A stretch of DNA of 64,000 nt from Streptomyces sp. NBC_00377 (GTDB lineage Bacteria > Actinomycetota > Actinomycetes > Streptomycetales > Streptomycetaceae): positions 2,418,001-2,482,000 of the forward strand of contig NZ_CP107958.1 of assembly GCF_036075115.1 (NCBI RefSeq), given 5' to 3'. The notes beneath the pieces were generated by a model. That model was given only the letters and a program-made list of their open reading frames with translations, was not told the DNA's origin and did not search any database. Both the position numbers and the translations under genes were made by a program. Shown piece by piece: positions 29,406 to 38,475 of the stretch. Positions within the stretch are counted from its first letter, which is position 1, and every line of letters begins with the position of its first letter.

Positions 29406-29436
29406 GCCCGGCCCGTGCTCGCGGCACGGGCCGGGC
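29406..29436 (-). terminator. Stem-loop terminator after pnkp
   Basis: GCCCGGCCCGTGC and GCACGGGCCGGGC form a perfect 13-bp stem with a TCGCG loop, eight bases past the pnkp stop. Confidence 0.88.
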
Positions 29437-29443
29437 GCAGGCG

Positions 29444-32026
29444 TCACAGGCGGGGGTCCACCGGCTCCGACTCCAGGGCCAGGACCGCGAACACCGCCTC
29501 GTGGACGCGCCACAGGGGCTCGCCCTCCGTCAGGCGGGCCAGGGCCTCCAGACCGAGGGCGTACTCGCGTATCGCCAGCGACCGCTTGTGGTTGAGGAAG
29601 CGGCCGCGCAGCCGGGCGAGGTTGTCCGGGCGGGTGTACTCGGGGCCGTAGATGATCCGCAGGTACTCACGGCCCCGGCACTTGACGCCCGGCTGCACCA
29701 GGCGTCCCCCCTCGCCGCGGACCACGGCTCCCAGCGGCTTGACGACCATGCCCTCGCCGCCCCGGCCCGTCATCTCCAGCCACCAGTCGACGCCGGCCCG
29801 GACGGACTCGGCGTCCGCCGTGTCGACGTAGAGACGCCGGGTGGTCTGGAGCAGGCCGGTGTTGTCGTGTTCCACCAGCCGGTCCAGGAGCCCCAGCTGC
29901 TCGTCGTGCGGCAGGTCCGCGAGGCTGCGGCCCTGCACGGCGAGGATCTGGAACGGGGCGAGACGTACGCCCTCCAGACCGTCCGTCGTCCAGCAGTAGC
30001 GGCGGTACGCCTGCGTGAACGCGGCCGCGTCCGAGGCGCGTTCACGCTGGCGGGAGAGGAGGTCACCCACGTCGACCCCCCTGGCCGCCGCCCCCTCCAG
30101 CGCGGACAGGGCGCCCGGGAACACCGCGCCGGACGCGGCGCCCACGGCCGCGTACTGCGAGCGGAGAAGACCCGAGGCCTTCAGCGACCAGGGCATCAGC
30201 TCGGCGTCCAGCAGGAGCCAGTCCACCGCGCCGGAGGTGCTGTCGGATGCGGCCAGCTCCGTCCACAGGCCCGCCGCCTCGACCGCCGTCCGGATGCGCC
30301 CGAGGATCTCCTCCGTGACGCTCTCGTCGTCGAAGAACGGCCGGCCCGTCCGGGTGTAGAGGGATCCGGTGGGACCCTCCACACCGAACCGCCTGCGTGC
30401 CGCCTCCGCGTCCCGGCACACCAGGGCCACCGCCCTCGAGCCCATGTGCTTCTCCTCGCACACGACCCGCGCGACCCCGTCCTGCGCGTACTGCGCGAAC
30501 GCCTCCGCCGGATGTTCGAGATAGCCCTCGACGTGCGAGGTCGCCGTGGGGGCCATCGTCGGCGGGAGGTACGGCAGCAGTCGCGGGTCCACCGCGAAGC
30601 GGCTCATGACCTCCAGCGCCGCGGCCGCGTTCTCCTCACGGACGGAGACACGGTGGTGCCCCTCGTAGCGGGTCTCGACGACACGTCGGCCGTGGACGTC
30701 CGCCAGGTCCAGCGGACGGCCGTCGTGCCCGCCGGGCGCCTCGGAGCGCAGCGGCTTCGTCGGCTCGTACCAGACCCGCTCCGCCGGTACGTCGACCAGC
30801 TCGCGTTCCGGCCAACGCAGCGCGGTCAGCTTGCCGCCGAACACGGCGCCCGTGTCCAGACAGATCGTGTTGTTGAGCCAGGTGGCCTCCGGGACGGGCG
30901 TGTGGCCGTACACCACCGCCGCCCGGCCCCGGTAGTCCTCCGCCCACGGGTAACGCACCGGCAGGCCGAACTCGTCGGTCTCACCGGTGGTGTCGCCGTA
31001 CAGCGCGTGCGAACGGACCCGGCCGGAGGTACGGCCGTGGTACTTCTCCGGCAGACCCGCGTGGCAGACGACGAGCCTGCCGCCGTCGAGGACATAGTGG
31101 CTGACGAGGCCCGCGATGAACTCCCGCACCTCGCTGCGGAACTCCTCGCTCTCGCTCTCCATCTGCTCGATGGTCTCGGCCAGACCGTGGGTGTGCTGGA
31201 CGTTGCGGCCGCGGAGATACCGGCCGTACTTGTTCTCGTGGTTGCCCGGCACACAGAGGGCGCTGCCCGCCTTCACCATCGACATCACGCGGCGCAGCAC
31301 GCCCGGGCTGTCCGGGCCGCGGTCGACGAGGTCGCCGACGAACACGGCCTGCCGGCCCTGCGGGTGCACGCCGTCGGCATAGCCCAACTTGCCCAGCAGC
31401 GACTCCAGTTCCGAGGCGCAGCCATGGATGTCGCCGATGATGTCGAAGGGACCGGTCAGGTGGGTCAGGTCGTTGTAGCGCTTCTCGGTGACGACCGTGG
31501 CGTTCTCGACGTCCTCGACACCCCGCAGGACGTGCACCTTGCGGAAGCCCTCGCGCTCCAGGTGGCGCAGCGAACGGCGCAGTTCGCGGGTGTGGCGCTG
31601 GATGACCCGGCGGGGCATGTCGGCGCGGTCCGTGCGGGTCGCGTTGCGTTCGGCGCACACCTCCTCCGGCACGTCGAGGACGATGGCGATGGGCAGCACG
31701 TCGTACTGCTTGGCCAGGTCGATCAGCTGACGACGGGCGTCCGGCTGCACGCTGGTGGCGTCGACCACCGTGCGCCGGCCGGCCGCGAGCCGCTTGCCCG
31801 CGATGTAGTGCAGGACGTCGAAGGCGTCCCGCGTGGCGCTCTGGTCGTTCTCGTCGTCGGAGACCAGCCCGCGGCAGAAGTCGGAGGAGATGATCTCGGT
31901 GGGCCTGAAGTGCCTTCGGGCGAAGGTGGACTTGCCGGACCCGGACGCTCCGATGAGCACCACGAGGGAGAGGTCGGTGACGGGCAGCGCACGGCCCCGC
32001 CGCGGGGAAGCCTGGGTCTCGGTCAT
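29444..32026 (-). CDS. pnkp: Polynucleotide kinase-phosphatase-adenylyltransferase (bacterial Pnkp)
   Basis: The product has 860 residues, close to Clostridium thermocellum Pnkp (about 870). Three modules are visible in order. The 5' kinase has its P-loop GASGSGKST at residues 26-34. The metallophosphatase shows GDIHG (198-202), GDLVDRG (231-237) and GNHE (261-264). The C-terminal ligase-type adenylyltransferase has its acceptor Lys526 in EEKHMGS. Pnkp heals broken RNA ends and seals them only together with Hen1. The ATG overlaps the hen1 stop (ATGA), so the pair is one operon. Long open frames on the opposite strand are shadows. The natural target is probably tRNA cut by ribotoxins; an RHS toxin locus lies about 10 kb away. 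Confidence 0.95.
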   Translation of the reverse strand: MTETQASPRRGRALPVTDLSLVVLIGASGSGKSTFARRHFRPTEIISSDFCRGLVSDDENDQSATRDAFDVLHYIAGKRLAAGRRTVVDATSVQPDARRQLIDLAKQYDVLPIAIVLDVPEEVCAERNATRTDRADMPRRVIQRHTRELRRSLRHLEREGFRKVHVLRGVEDVENATVVTEKRYNDLTHLTGPFDIIGDIHGCASELESLLGKLGYADGVHPQGRQAVFVGDLVDRGPDSPGVLRRVMSMVKAGSALCVPGNHENKYGRYLRGRNVQHTHGLAETIEQMESESEEFRSEVREFIAGLVSHYVLDGGRLVVCHAGLPEKYHGRTSGRVRSHALYGDTTGETDEFGLPVRYPWAEDYRGRAAVVYGHTPVPEATWLNNTICLDTGAVFGGKLTALRWPERELVDVPAERVWYEPTKPLRSEAPGGHDGRPLDLADVHGRRVVETRYEGHHRVSVREENAAAALEVMSRFAVDPRLLPYLPPTMAPTATSHVEGYLEHPAEAFAQYAQDGVARVVCEEKHMGSRAVALVCRDAEAARRRFGVEGPTGSLYTRTGRPFFDDESVTEEILGRIRTAVEAAGLWTELAASDSTSGAVDWLLLDAELMPWSLKASGLLRSQYAAVGAASGAVFPGALSALEGAAARGVDVGDLLSRQRERASDAAAFTQAYRRYCWTTDGLEGVRLAPFQILAVQGRSLADLPHDEQLGLLDRLVEHDNTGLLQTTRRLYVDTADAESVRAGVDWWLEMTGRGGEGMVVKPLGAVVRGEGGRLVQPGVKCRGREYLRIIYGPEYTRPDNLARLRGRFLNHKRSLAIREYALGLEALARLTEGEPLWRVHEAVFAVLALESEPVDPRL

Positions 32027-33519
32027 GCTGCCTGCGCCTCCTTCTTCTTCTCGTGCGCGTGGCCGTGTCCGGCGCCGGTCGTGGCCAGGGTGAACACGGC
32101 CATCTGGGTCGGCGGCCCGACCTCGGGGTCGTCGGGACCGACCGGCACGAACCCGACCTCGTAACCGTGCCGTCCGGCGACCGCGGCCGCCCAGCCGCGG
32201 AACTCCTCGCGGGTCCACTCGAAGCGGTGGTCACCGTGCCGGACATGGCCGGCCGGGAGGCTCTCCCAGCGGACGTTGTACTCGACGTTCGGGGTGGTCA
32301 CCAGGACCGTGCGCGGACGGGCCGAGCCGAACACCGCGTACTCCAGGGCGGGCAGCCGCGGCAGGTCGAGGTGTTCGATCACCTCGCCGAGGACGGCGGC
32401 GTCGTAGCCCTTGAGGCGGGCGTCGGTGTAGGCCAGCGAACTCTGGAGGAGCTGAACACGGGAGGCCTGCCGCTCACCCATCCGGTCCAGCTTCAGACGG
32501 CGGGAGGCGATGGTGAGCGCGCGCATCGACACGTCGACCCCGACGATCTCGGTGAATCGCGGGTCCTTCAGCAGCGCCTGCACCAACTGCCCCTGCCCGC
32601 ACCCGAGGTCCAGGACCCGGGCGGCCCCGGACTCCGTCAGCGCCCTGACGATGGCCTCGCGGCGCAGCACGGCCAGCGGGGTCGGACGCTCCTGCGTCTC
32701 GGCCTCCGCCTCGACCGCGTTGTCGATCTCCTCGACCTCGCTGTCGTCGGCCTCGGCCAGCCGGACCAGTTCCAGCCGCTCCATCGCCTGCCGGGTGAGC
32801 GACCAGCGGCGGGAGAGATAGCGGCTGGTGATCAGTTTCTGCTCGGGATGCTCGGACAGCCAGCCCTCACCGGCGCGCAGCAGCTTGTCGACCTCGTCGG
32901 AGGAGACCCAGTAGTGCTTTGCGTCGTCGAGTACGGGCAGCAGGACGTACAGGTGACGCAGTGCCTCGGCCACGGTGAGCGTCTCCGACTCCAGCACCAG
33001 GCTCACGTACCGCGAGTCCCCCCACGCCTCGAACTCCTTGTCGAGGGGCACCGGTTCCGCGGTCACCGCCCAGCCGAGCGGCTCGAAGAGAGAACGTACG
33101 AGGCCGACGCCCCCGCGTGCGGGCAGTGCGGGTACCTCGATGCGCAACGGCCGCGTCTGCGCCGGCAGTCCCGGCTGGGCCGCGCACACGCCGCGCATCG
33201 CGCTGGAGAACACGCCGCTCAGGGCGACCGCGAGCAGCGAGGAGGCCGCGTAGGGGCGGTCGTTGACGTACTGCGCGAGGGCCGCGTCCGGAGCGCCGCC
33301 CCGACCCTTGCCCTTGCCGCGCCGCACCAGCGCCACGGCGTCCACCTCCAGCAGCAGCGCCGCCGTGCAGCGCTCGGCATCGGCCTCGGGGTACAGGACG
33401 TGGGCCGTGCCGAAGGAGGTGGAGAACGTCTGCGCCCTGTCGGGATGCTTGTGCAGCAGGAAGCCCAGGTCGGTGGCGGGGCGTTCGGGGGTGCCGGTGG
33501 TGCTGATCGTCAGGAACAC
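32023..33519 (-). CDS. hen1: Hen1 3'-terminal RNA ribose 2'-O-methyltransferase
   Basis: The product has 498 residues. The N-terminal half (about 1-245) is the ligase-activating domain special to bacterial Hen1. The C-terminal half is an AdoMet methyltransferase with VLDLGCGQG at 302-310 and the metal-binding EVIEH at 379-383, plus His in HGDHRFEW near 431. It methylates the 2'-OH at a cleaved RNA end before sealing, so the repaired RNA resists a second cut. It starts at a GTG with GAGG about eight bases upstream. An acidic linker (EADDSEVEEIDNAVEAEAE) joins the halves, and a Lys/His-rich tail closes the protein. Confidence 0.95.
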   Translation of the reverse strand: MFLTISTTGTPERPATDLGFLLHKHPDRAQTFSTSFGTAHVLYPEADAERCTAALLLEVDAVALVRRGKGKGRGGAPDAALAQYVNDRPYAASSLLAVALSGVFSSAMRGVCAAQPGLPAQTRPLRIEVPALPARGGVGLVRSLFEPLGWAVTAEPVPLDKEFEAWGDSRYVSLVLESETLTVAEALRHLYVLLPVLDDAKHYWVSSDEVDKLLRAGEGWLSEHPEQKLITSRYLSRRWSLTRQAMERLELVRLAEADDSEVEEIDNAVEAEAETQERPTPLAVLRREAIVRALTESGAARVLDLGCGQGQLVQALLKDPRFTEIVGVDVSMRALTIASRRLKLDRMGERQASRVQLLQSSLAYTDARLKGYDAAVLGEVIEHLDLPRLPALEYAVFGSARPRTVLVTTPNVEYNVRWESLPAGHVRHGDHRFEWTREEFRGWAAAVAGRHGYEVGFVPVGPDDPEVGPPTQMAVFTLATTGAGHGHAHEKKKEAQAA

Positions 33520-33789
33520 GTGGGTGCCTCGGTAAGGTTCGGAAAAAGGAGCGGAAGCGCGCCGGTCGCGCGCTCGTCCGCTCCTACAACGTACCGAGAA
33601 CGCTCGGGCGAAACTCGCGATTTTCCCTTCCGGCCGCCCCGTCGACGCTGGTCAGGCCCCGTGCAGGGCATCGGACCGGGAAAGCGACGGACGGACACCG
33701 GAGTCCGTGCGGGCGGCGGCCGGACAGCGGCCGTGCGGCTGCGGCTCGCCGGGTAGGCGCCGGGGCGGCCGGCTCGTCGGGCGCCGGCA
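33520..33789. other. hen1 upstream region
   Basis: This interval precedes the hen1-pnkp operon and must hold its promoter. No clear boxes, long palindrome or gene were recognised. A short AT-rich patch (AACTCGCGATTTTCCC) lies about 100 bases upstream of the start. Confidence 0.35.
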
Positions 33790-33820
33790 GACCGGACGGC
33801 TCGTCGGAGGCGGTCCGGTC
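33790..33820 (-). terminator. Stem-loop after the DUF4232 lipoprotein gene
   Basis: GACCGGAC (33790-33797) pairs with GTCCGGTC (33813-33820), 14 bases past the stop codon at 33834. The stem is 8 bp with a 15-base loop. Confidence 0.5.
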
Positions 33821-33833
33821 GGCGGGTCCGCGG

Positions 33834-34787
33834 CTACCGCGCCGCTGCGCGCCAGGGGCTGACGCCCAGCTTTCCGGTGGTGCCGAGGTCCAGGTGAGGG
33901 GTCACCATCACCGGGGCGGCGCCGGACTTGGCACGCACCCGTACGTAGGGGACCTCGACCGCGGCGCCGAAGCCGGTGGTGTTGCGCCAGGTCAGACCGG
34001 CGTTCGCGCGTTCGCCGGGCTTCAGGGTGACGGGCCGGGGCGCGTCGTCGAACCCGGCGAGCGTGGCGATGCCGCCGCTCCCCTTGAAGATCTTGATCCC
34101 TTCGACCGGACGGCGGTCCTCGTCCAGCAGGCTGACCTGCGGGTATCCGTTCAGGGTGTAGTCCTGTTGTCCGCAGTTCTCGAGGATGATTCCCACGACC
34201 CGCAGCCCCATCGCGGCGTCACCGTCATCGGCCGTGAGGCGGATCCCGGAGGGCGGGCACACCCCCGCCTCGGCCGGCGCCTCGTCCGCCGGGACCTTGG
34301 TCACCTCGCCGATCTTCACCGTCGTCACCCGCGACGATCCCACGACGCGCGCCTCCGGTCGGACGGTCCCCCGCACCGTCCGGCCTGCCCCCACCGAGCG
34401 CACGGTCACCCGCTGGTTGCTCATGACCTCGCCCGCGCTCGTCGTGAAGGTGAAGAGAACGGTGTAGGTCATCGACTCGGTACCGGAGTTGATGACCTCG
34501 TAGGCGGCCGAGATCCCGGAGTCGCCCGCGTGCTCGGCCGGGAGCCGCTCGGCCTCGACGGCTCCGTCGACACCGGACGCGCCGGGGGTCGCGGGGTCGG
34601 AAGGGGCGGAGGGGACGGTCACCGAGGTGATCCGGACTCCGTCGACCGCGGGCCGGGTGACCTCGGTCCGCGGCGTCGAACCGTCCGCACGGGCACCGCC
34701 GTTCTGCGTGGCGGCGCGTTCCGATCCGCATGCCGAGAGGAGCAGTACCGCGGCCAGGGCCGGAAGGAGCGGGAGGAATCCAGGCAT
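33834..34787 (-). CDS. DUF4232 domain lipoprotein
   Basis: The product has 317 residues. A lipoprotein signal ends in lipobox LLSAC (Cys20). Residues about 40-160 form a first beta domain (AAYEVINSGTESMTYTVLFTF... VTVRSVGAGRTVRG) resembling secreted FxLYD-like folds. Residues about 170-317 are a DUF4232 domain, opening at Cys in VCPPSGIRLTADDGD and containing ENCGQQDYTLNGYPQVSL. The protein should be anchored to the outer face of the membrane. DUF4232 is common in actinobacterial lipoproteins of unknown role. It is a single-gene unit. Confidence 0.85.
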   Translation of the reverse strand: MPGFLPLLPALAAVLLLSACGSERAATQNGGARADGSTPRTEVTRPAVDGVRITSVTVPSAPSDPATPGASGVDGAVEAERLPAEHAGDSGISAAYEVINSGTESMTYTVLFTFTTSAGEVMSNQRVTVRSVGAGRTVRGTVRPEARVVGSSRVTTVKIGEVTKVPADEAPAEAGVCPPSGIRLTADDGDAAMGLRVVGIILENCGQQDYTLNGYPQVSLLDEDRRPVEGIKIFKGSGGIATLAGFDDAPRPVTLKPGERANAGLTWRNTTGFGAAVEVPYVRVRAKSGAAPVMVTPHLDLGTTGKLGVSPWRAAAR

Positions 34788-34973
34788 CCGGCCACCTCAT
34801 CAGTGCGCCGCCCGGCCGACCGTGACGGAAGCCATACCTCCGGTCACAGCCCTGTCACAGCCGCCCGGCGGCACGTCCCGGCGGGCGGACAAGGAGGACA
34901 AGGGGGACAACGATGTCCGAGCCGGGCCGGCGGCCTCCGGCTTCCCTTCCGGTCCCGCCCCCCGTTTCCGGGA

Positions 34974-35897
34974 TCAGGTGAGCTGCGCCTGCACTTCGGC
35001 GGAGATCAGCTCCAGGTGGTCGAGGTCGTGCAGGTCGAGGACCTGGAGGTAGAACCGCCGGGAGCCGGCCTCGGCGTATCGGCCGATCTTGTCGACGACC
35101 TCGGCCGGGGAACCGGCCAGCCCGTTCGTCCTCAGCTCGTCCACCTCGCGGCCGATCGCGGCGGCACGGCGGGCGAGTTCCTGCTCGTCCTTGCCGACGC
35201 AGACGACGAGGGCGTTCGAGAGGGTGATCGCGTCGGCGGCACGGCCGATCTCCGCCGCGGCCGCCCGGACCCGGCCGAACTGACGCTCGCTGTCCTCGAC
35301 CGTGCTGAACGGCATGTTGAACTCGTCGGCGAACCGGGCGGCCAGCCGCGGGGTACGGGACGCGCCGGTGCCGCCGATCAGCACCGGGATCCTCGCCTGG
35401 GCGGGCTTGGGCAGCGCGGGCGAGCCGGTGAGGTCGTAGTACGTGCCGTGGAAGTCGTAGGTCTTGCCGACCTCCGTGGCCCACAGGCCGGTGACGATCT
35501 CCAGCTGCTCCTCCAGGCGGCCGATCTTCTCCTTCGGGAAGGGGATGCCGTACGCCTTGTGTTCCTCCTCGAACCAGCCCGCGCCCAGGCCGAGTTCGAT
35601 ACGGCCACCCGACATCTGGTCCACCTGCGCGACCTGGATGGCGAGGACGCCGGGCAGCCGGAAGGTGCCGGCGGTCATGAGCGTGCCGAGGCGGATGCGC
35701 TTGGTCTCGCGGGCGAGCCCGGCGAGGGTGATCCAGGCGTCCGTGGGACCTGGGAGGCCGTCGGCGTCGCCCATCTTCAGATAGTGGTCGGACCGGAAGA
35801 AGGCGTCGAACCCGAGGTCCTCGGTGGCCTTGGCCACGGCGAGGAGGGTGTCGTAGGTCGCCCCCTGCTGGGGCTCGGTGAAGATACGGAGATCCAT
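34974..35897 (-). CDS. LLM-class F420-dependent oxidoreductase
   Basis: The product has 307 residues with the luciferase-like TIM barrel. The N-terminus MDLRIFTEPQQGATYDTLLAVA, the segment GFDAFFRSDHYLKMG, the bulge region GGRIELGLGAGWFEEEHKAYG and PVLIGGTGASRTPRLAARFADEFN are typical of F420-using enzymes of this class. Such proteins catalyse hydride transfer from reduced F420 to diverse substrates; the substrate here cannot be named. GGAG lies a few bases before the ATG. Longer upstream frames are Gly/Ala-rich and unlikely. It appears to be monocistronic, with DUF6099 upstream on the same strand after about 150 bases. Confidence 0.88.
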   Translation of the reverse strand: MDLRIFTEPQQGATYDTLLAVAKATEDLGFDAFFRSDHYLKMGDADGLPGPTDAWITLAGLARETKRIRLGTLMTAGTFRLPGVLAIQVAQVDQMSGGRIELGLGAGWFEEEHKAYGIPFPKEKIGRLEEQLEIVTGLWATEVGKTYDFHGTYYDLTGSPALPKPAQARIPVLIGGTGASRTPRLAARFADEFNMPFSTVEDSERQFGRVRAAAAEIGRAADAITLSNALVVCVGKDEQELARRAAAIGREVDELRTNGLAGSPAEVVDKIGRYAEAGSRRFYLQVLDLHDLDHLELISAEVQAQLT

Positions 35898-36048
35898 GTC
35901 TCCATCCTGCACTCCGGCCTCCTTCTCGACCCCACCGGTCCCCTCCGCGCCGCCGTCCCCGGCCGGGTGAACGACGGGTGCGCCGCCCCGGGCACCGGCC
36001 CACCCGAGCACCGCTTCCCTCCCCGGGCACCGAGCGGGTCGCAGCTCC

Positions 36049-36528
36049 TCATCTCTCCGGCAGGGCGCCCTCTCTCTCCTCCCGTTCCTCCCTCGCCGCC
36101 AGCTTGCGCAACATCTCCAGGACCCGGTCCCTGGATTCGTCGGCCGCGTCGATGGCCTCCATGCACTTCCAGTACGTGCCCTGGTCGTCCGCCGAGCTCG
36201 CCAGGCCGACCAGGGCGATGCCGACCTCGCCCAGCAGACCGCTCAGGTCGAGCAGGGCGCAACGGGCGTCGTCCAGTTCGGTGAGGCGGGCGGCGAGCAG
36301 GTCCCCCGGGTCGAGATCCGGCGCACCCAGCACACCGCAGCCCCGTCCCGCCAGCTCGGTCAGCCCCAGCGCCTCGCCGCGCAGTTCGGGCGGGCCCGAG
36401 ACGGCGAGACGACTGCCGATCGCCTGCGCCAGGGCCTGCGCCTGCCACACCTCCTGGAGGATTCCCGCTCCCTCGCCGCCGCCCGAAAGCGCGCGCCTGC
36501 TCGTCAGAATGAGCTGCACCGCGTCCAT
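36049..36528 (-). CDS. DUF6099 family protein
   Basis: The product has 159 residues. MDAVQLILTSRRAL, the AWQAQALAQAIGSRLA-like helix, GPPELRGEALGLTELAGRGCGVLG and YWKCMEAIDAADESRDRV match DUF6099, a mostly helical cytoplasmic family confined to Streptomyces and relatives with no assigned function. The ATG at 36528 follows GGGGGC; a longer frame from 36594 has an implausible Arg-rich start. The last 15 residues (REEREEREGALPER) are a charged tail. There is no clear operon partner. Confidence 0.75.
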   Translation of the reverse strand: MDAVQLILTSRRALSGGGEGAGILQEVWQAQALAQAIGSRLAVSGPPELRGEALGLTELAGRGCGVLGAPDLDPGDLLAARLTELDDARCALLDLSGLLGEVGIALVGLASSADDQGTYWKCMEAIDAADESRDRVLEMLRKLAAREEREEREGALPER

Positions 36529-36760
36529 GCGCTGCCCCCGTCTGCCCCGACGCGCTGCCGCACGCCGCCCGAACACCCGTGTCCACCAGTCCACTACCCA
36601 GAGTGAGGGCGTGTGGGGCGAAAAGCCAGAGGAAGACCGAAATCTGTGGACAACAAATCGATTTCGGCCCGCCGGCCGACTGCGGAGAGTGAAGACGGAA
36701 CGCGGCTCCCGCCCGAAGCAGCGGGGCGCCGGGGCGGGGAGAGGTGGCGCGTCGCCGCCG

Positions 36761-37090
36761 CTACGGTGCCGGGAACCTGTGCTCGTTGCGGTCGATCTTC
36801 GCGGCCAGCGCGGCCAGCGGATCGACGCCGAGCACCTCGCACAGTTGCAGCAGATAGGCGAGGACGTCGGCGACCTCGTCGGTGACCTGGTGCGCGGTGT
36901 CCGGGTCGTCCATCACGCGGGCCGACTCCTCCGGCGTCAACCACTGGAAGATCTCCACCAGTTCGGATGCCTCCACGCTGAGCGCGGCGACGAGGTTCTT
37001 GGGGGTGTGGAAGGGCTGCCAGTTCCGCGCGGCGGCGAACTCGGCCAGTCTGCGCTGAAGCTTCGCCACGTCGAGGTGTTGTTCCGTCAC
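36761..37090 (-). CDS. MazG-like nucleotide pyrophosphohydrolase
   Basis: The product has 109 residues, all-alpha, of the MazG/RS21-C6 type. The metal-binding pattern is visible as VEASELVEIFQW (Glu40, Glu43, Glu46) and TDEVADVLAYLL (Glu72, Asp75). KNLVAALSVEASEL is characteristic of single-domain dCTPase-like members, which hydrolyse non-canonical or excess dNTPs to monophosphates. It starts at a GTG that overlaps the stop of the upstream ATPase gene (GTGA), so the two are co-translated. The natural nucleotide is unknown. Confidence 0.88.
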   Translation of the reverse strand: MTEQHLDVAKLQRRLAEFAAARNWQPFHTPKNLVAALSVEASELVEIFQWLTPEESARVMDDPDTAHQVTDEVADVLAYLLQLCEVLGVDPLAALAAKIDRNEHRFPAP

Positions 37091-38382
37091 GGACCCAGGT
37101 GTACCACCGTCACCCCCTCCGTCCGGGCGGCCCCGTGCCCGTCGCTGACCGCACCGACACAGCGGATGTGCCCGCGCTCGGCCATCCGCACCGCCAGCCG
37201 CAGCAGTTCGGCCCGCTGCCGCACGTCGAGGCCCCGGTCGAGGCCGTCCGCGAGCAGGGTGAGGGTCTGCATCGCGGCGGGCACCTCGCCGGCCGGGTCC
37301 ACGTCGAGGACGCCCGGGCCGGTGAGCAGCACCAGCGCGAGGGCGAGGTAGCGCAGTTCGCCGTATCCCAGCCGGGCCAGCTCCGTGCGGCTGCCGTCGG
37401 CGCGGTCGAGCAGCGCGCGGACCGTGCCGTCGGCCAGCGTCTCGGCGCGCAGGTCCACGACCGGTCCCGCCGATCCCGCGGACAGCGCCGCCACCAGTGC
37501 CGCGTGCCGTCTTCCACACTCCTCGCGGGTGCGCCACAGGACGTCGGCGAGGTTGTCGCATCCGGCGAGCAGCCGGCCGGAGCCGGTGGGGACGGGGACG
37601 CCCATCCAGTCGGGCTGCGGATCGCAGGCGAAGACGGACCGCAGGGCGACCACCATCTGTTCGGCGGCGGCCAGTACCTGCCGCTGCCCGTCGGTCCTGC
37701 CCGCCACGCGCAGCGGCAGCAGCGCGGTGCCGAGCCGGTCGTCGGGCAGCGGGGCGCGCGTCACCGGTGCGGAACCGCCGGTGTGCCAGGCGGCCTGTAC
37801 CGTGCGCCGTCCGGGATCGCGCAGGGCCGTCTCCAGGAGCACGACGCCCGCGGCACTCAGCCGCTCCCCCACGATGCGCAGCTCGGGTTCGGCCTGCACG
37901 GCGACGTCGAGCCGGACCGGCCCGCCGGGCCCGTCGGCCGTGCATCCGATGCGGAAGCCCCGACGACGCTGGGCATCGGGCCGCGCCCCCTCGGGCACAC
38001 ACGCGACCGGATCGGCGAACACCTCCCCCAGCCGGGCCCCGCCCCCGAGCCGCGCCAGTGCCTCGTACGCCCGCAGCGCACTGCTCTTGCCGCTCCCGCT
38101 GGCCCCGACGAACAACGTGACCGCACCCAGCGGGAACCGGGCCCGCCGGTGCCCCGCGAAGGCGGAGAGCCGCAGTTCGGTGACGCACGGCCGGAGGTAC
38201 TGCGCCCGGACGGACGGCGTGCCGGACGCGGGCGCGGGCGGGGTGTGCCGCTCCGCCCCGGACGACGCCTGTGCGGGCACGGTACGAGCGGCCGCGGGCA
38301 CGGCACGAGCGGCTTCCCCGGGCGGCGCCCCGTCGGACGCGTGCGGGGGTAAGGGCAGGGGGGAGGGAAACGGCGAGGGCAT
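37087..38382 (-). CDS. RecF/SMC-like AAA ATPase coupled to MazG-like gene
   Basis: The product has up to 431 residues. Walker A GASGSGKSS is at 93-101 after CVTELRLSAFAGHRRARF, the usual N-terminal strand pattern of RecF/OLD/SMC-type ATPases. The ABC-like signature appears as LGYGELRYLALALVLL near 355, followed by a weak Walker B (GVLDVDPAGEVP) in which the expected catalytic Glu of DE is not obvious. The first 60 residues are Pro/Ala-rich and may not be translated; an in-frame GTG around residue 67 would give a compact protein. The gene overlaps the MazG-like gene. ATPases of this shape often report on DNA or nucleotide state, but no function is assigned. Confidence 0.8.
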   Translation of the reverse strand: MPSPFPSPLPLPPHASDGAPPGEAARAVPAAARTVPAQASSGAERHTPPAPASGTPSVRAQYLRPCVTELRLSAFAGHRRARFPLGAVTLFVGASGSGKSSALRAYEALARLGGGARLGEVFADPVACVPEGARPDAQRRRGFRIGCTADGPGGPVRLDVAVQAEPELRIVGERLSAAGVVLLETALRDPGRRTVQAAWHTGGSAPVTRAPLPDDRLGTALLPLRVAGRTDGQRQVLAAAEQMVVALRSVFACDPQPDWMGVPVPTGSGRLLAGCDNLADVLWRTREECGRRHAALVAALSAGSAGPVVDLRAETLADGTVRALLDRADGSRTELARLGYGELRYLALALVLLTGPGVLDVDPAGEVPAAMQTLTLLADGLDRGLDVRQRAELLRLAVRMAERGHIRCVGAVSDGHGAARTEGVTVVHLGP

Positions 38383-38475
38383 ATCCGGACGGTAGGACTC
38401 CGCCCGCCCGGCGAACCGTTCCGCCTGGAAAACCTTCCTACGATCGAGCGACCGCAGTCATGGCCCCGGGCGCCC

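Noticed and set aside
28802..32164. A 1120-codon open frame on the plus strand opposite pnkp and through the 64-bp repeat.
   Set aside because: pnkp shows all three catalytic modules on the other strand. The plus frame crosses the tandem repeat in shifting phase and has no recognisable motifs.
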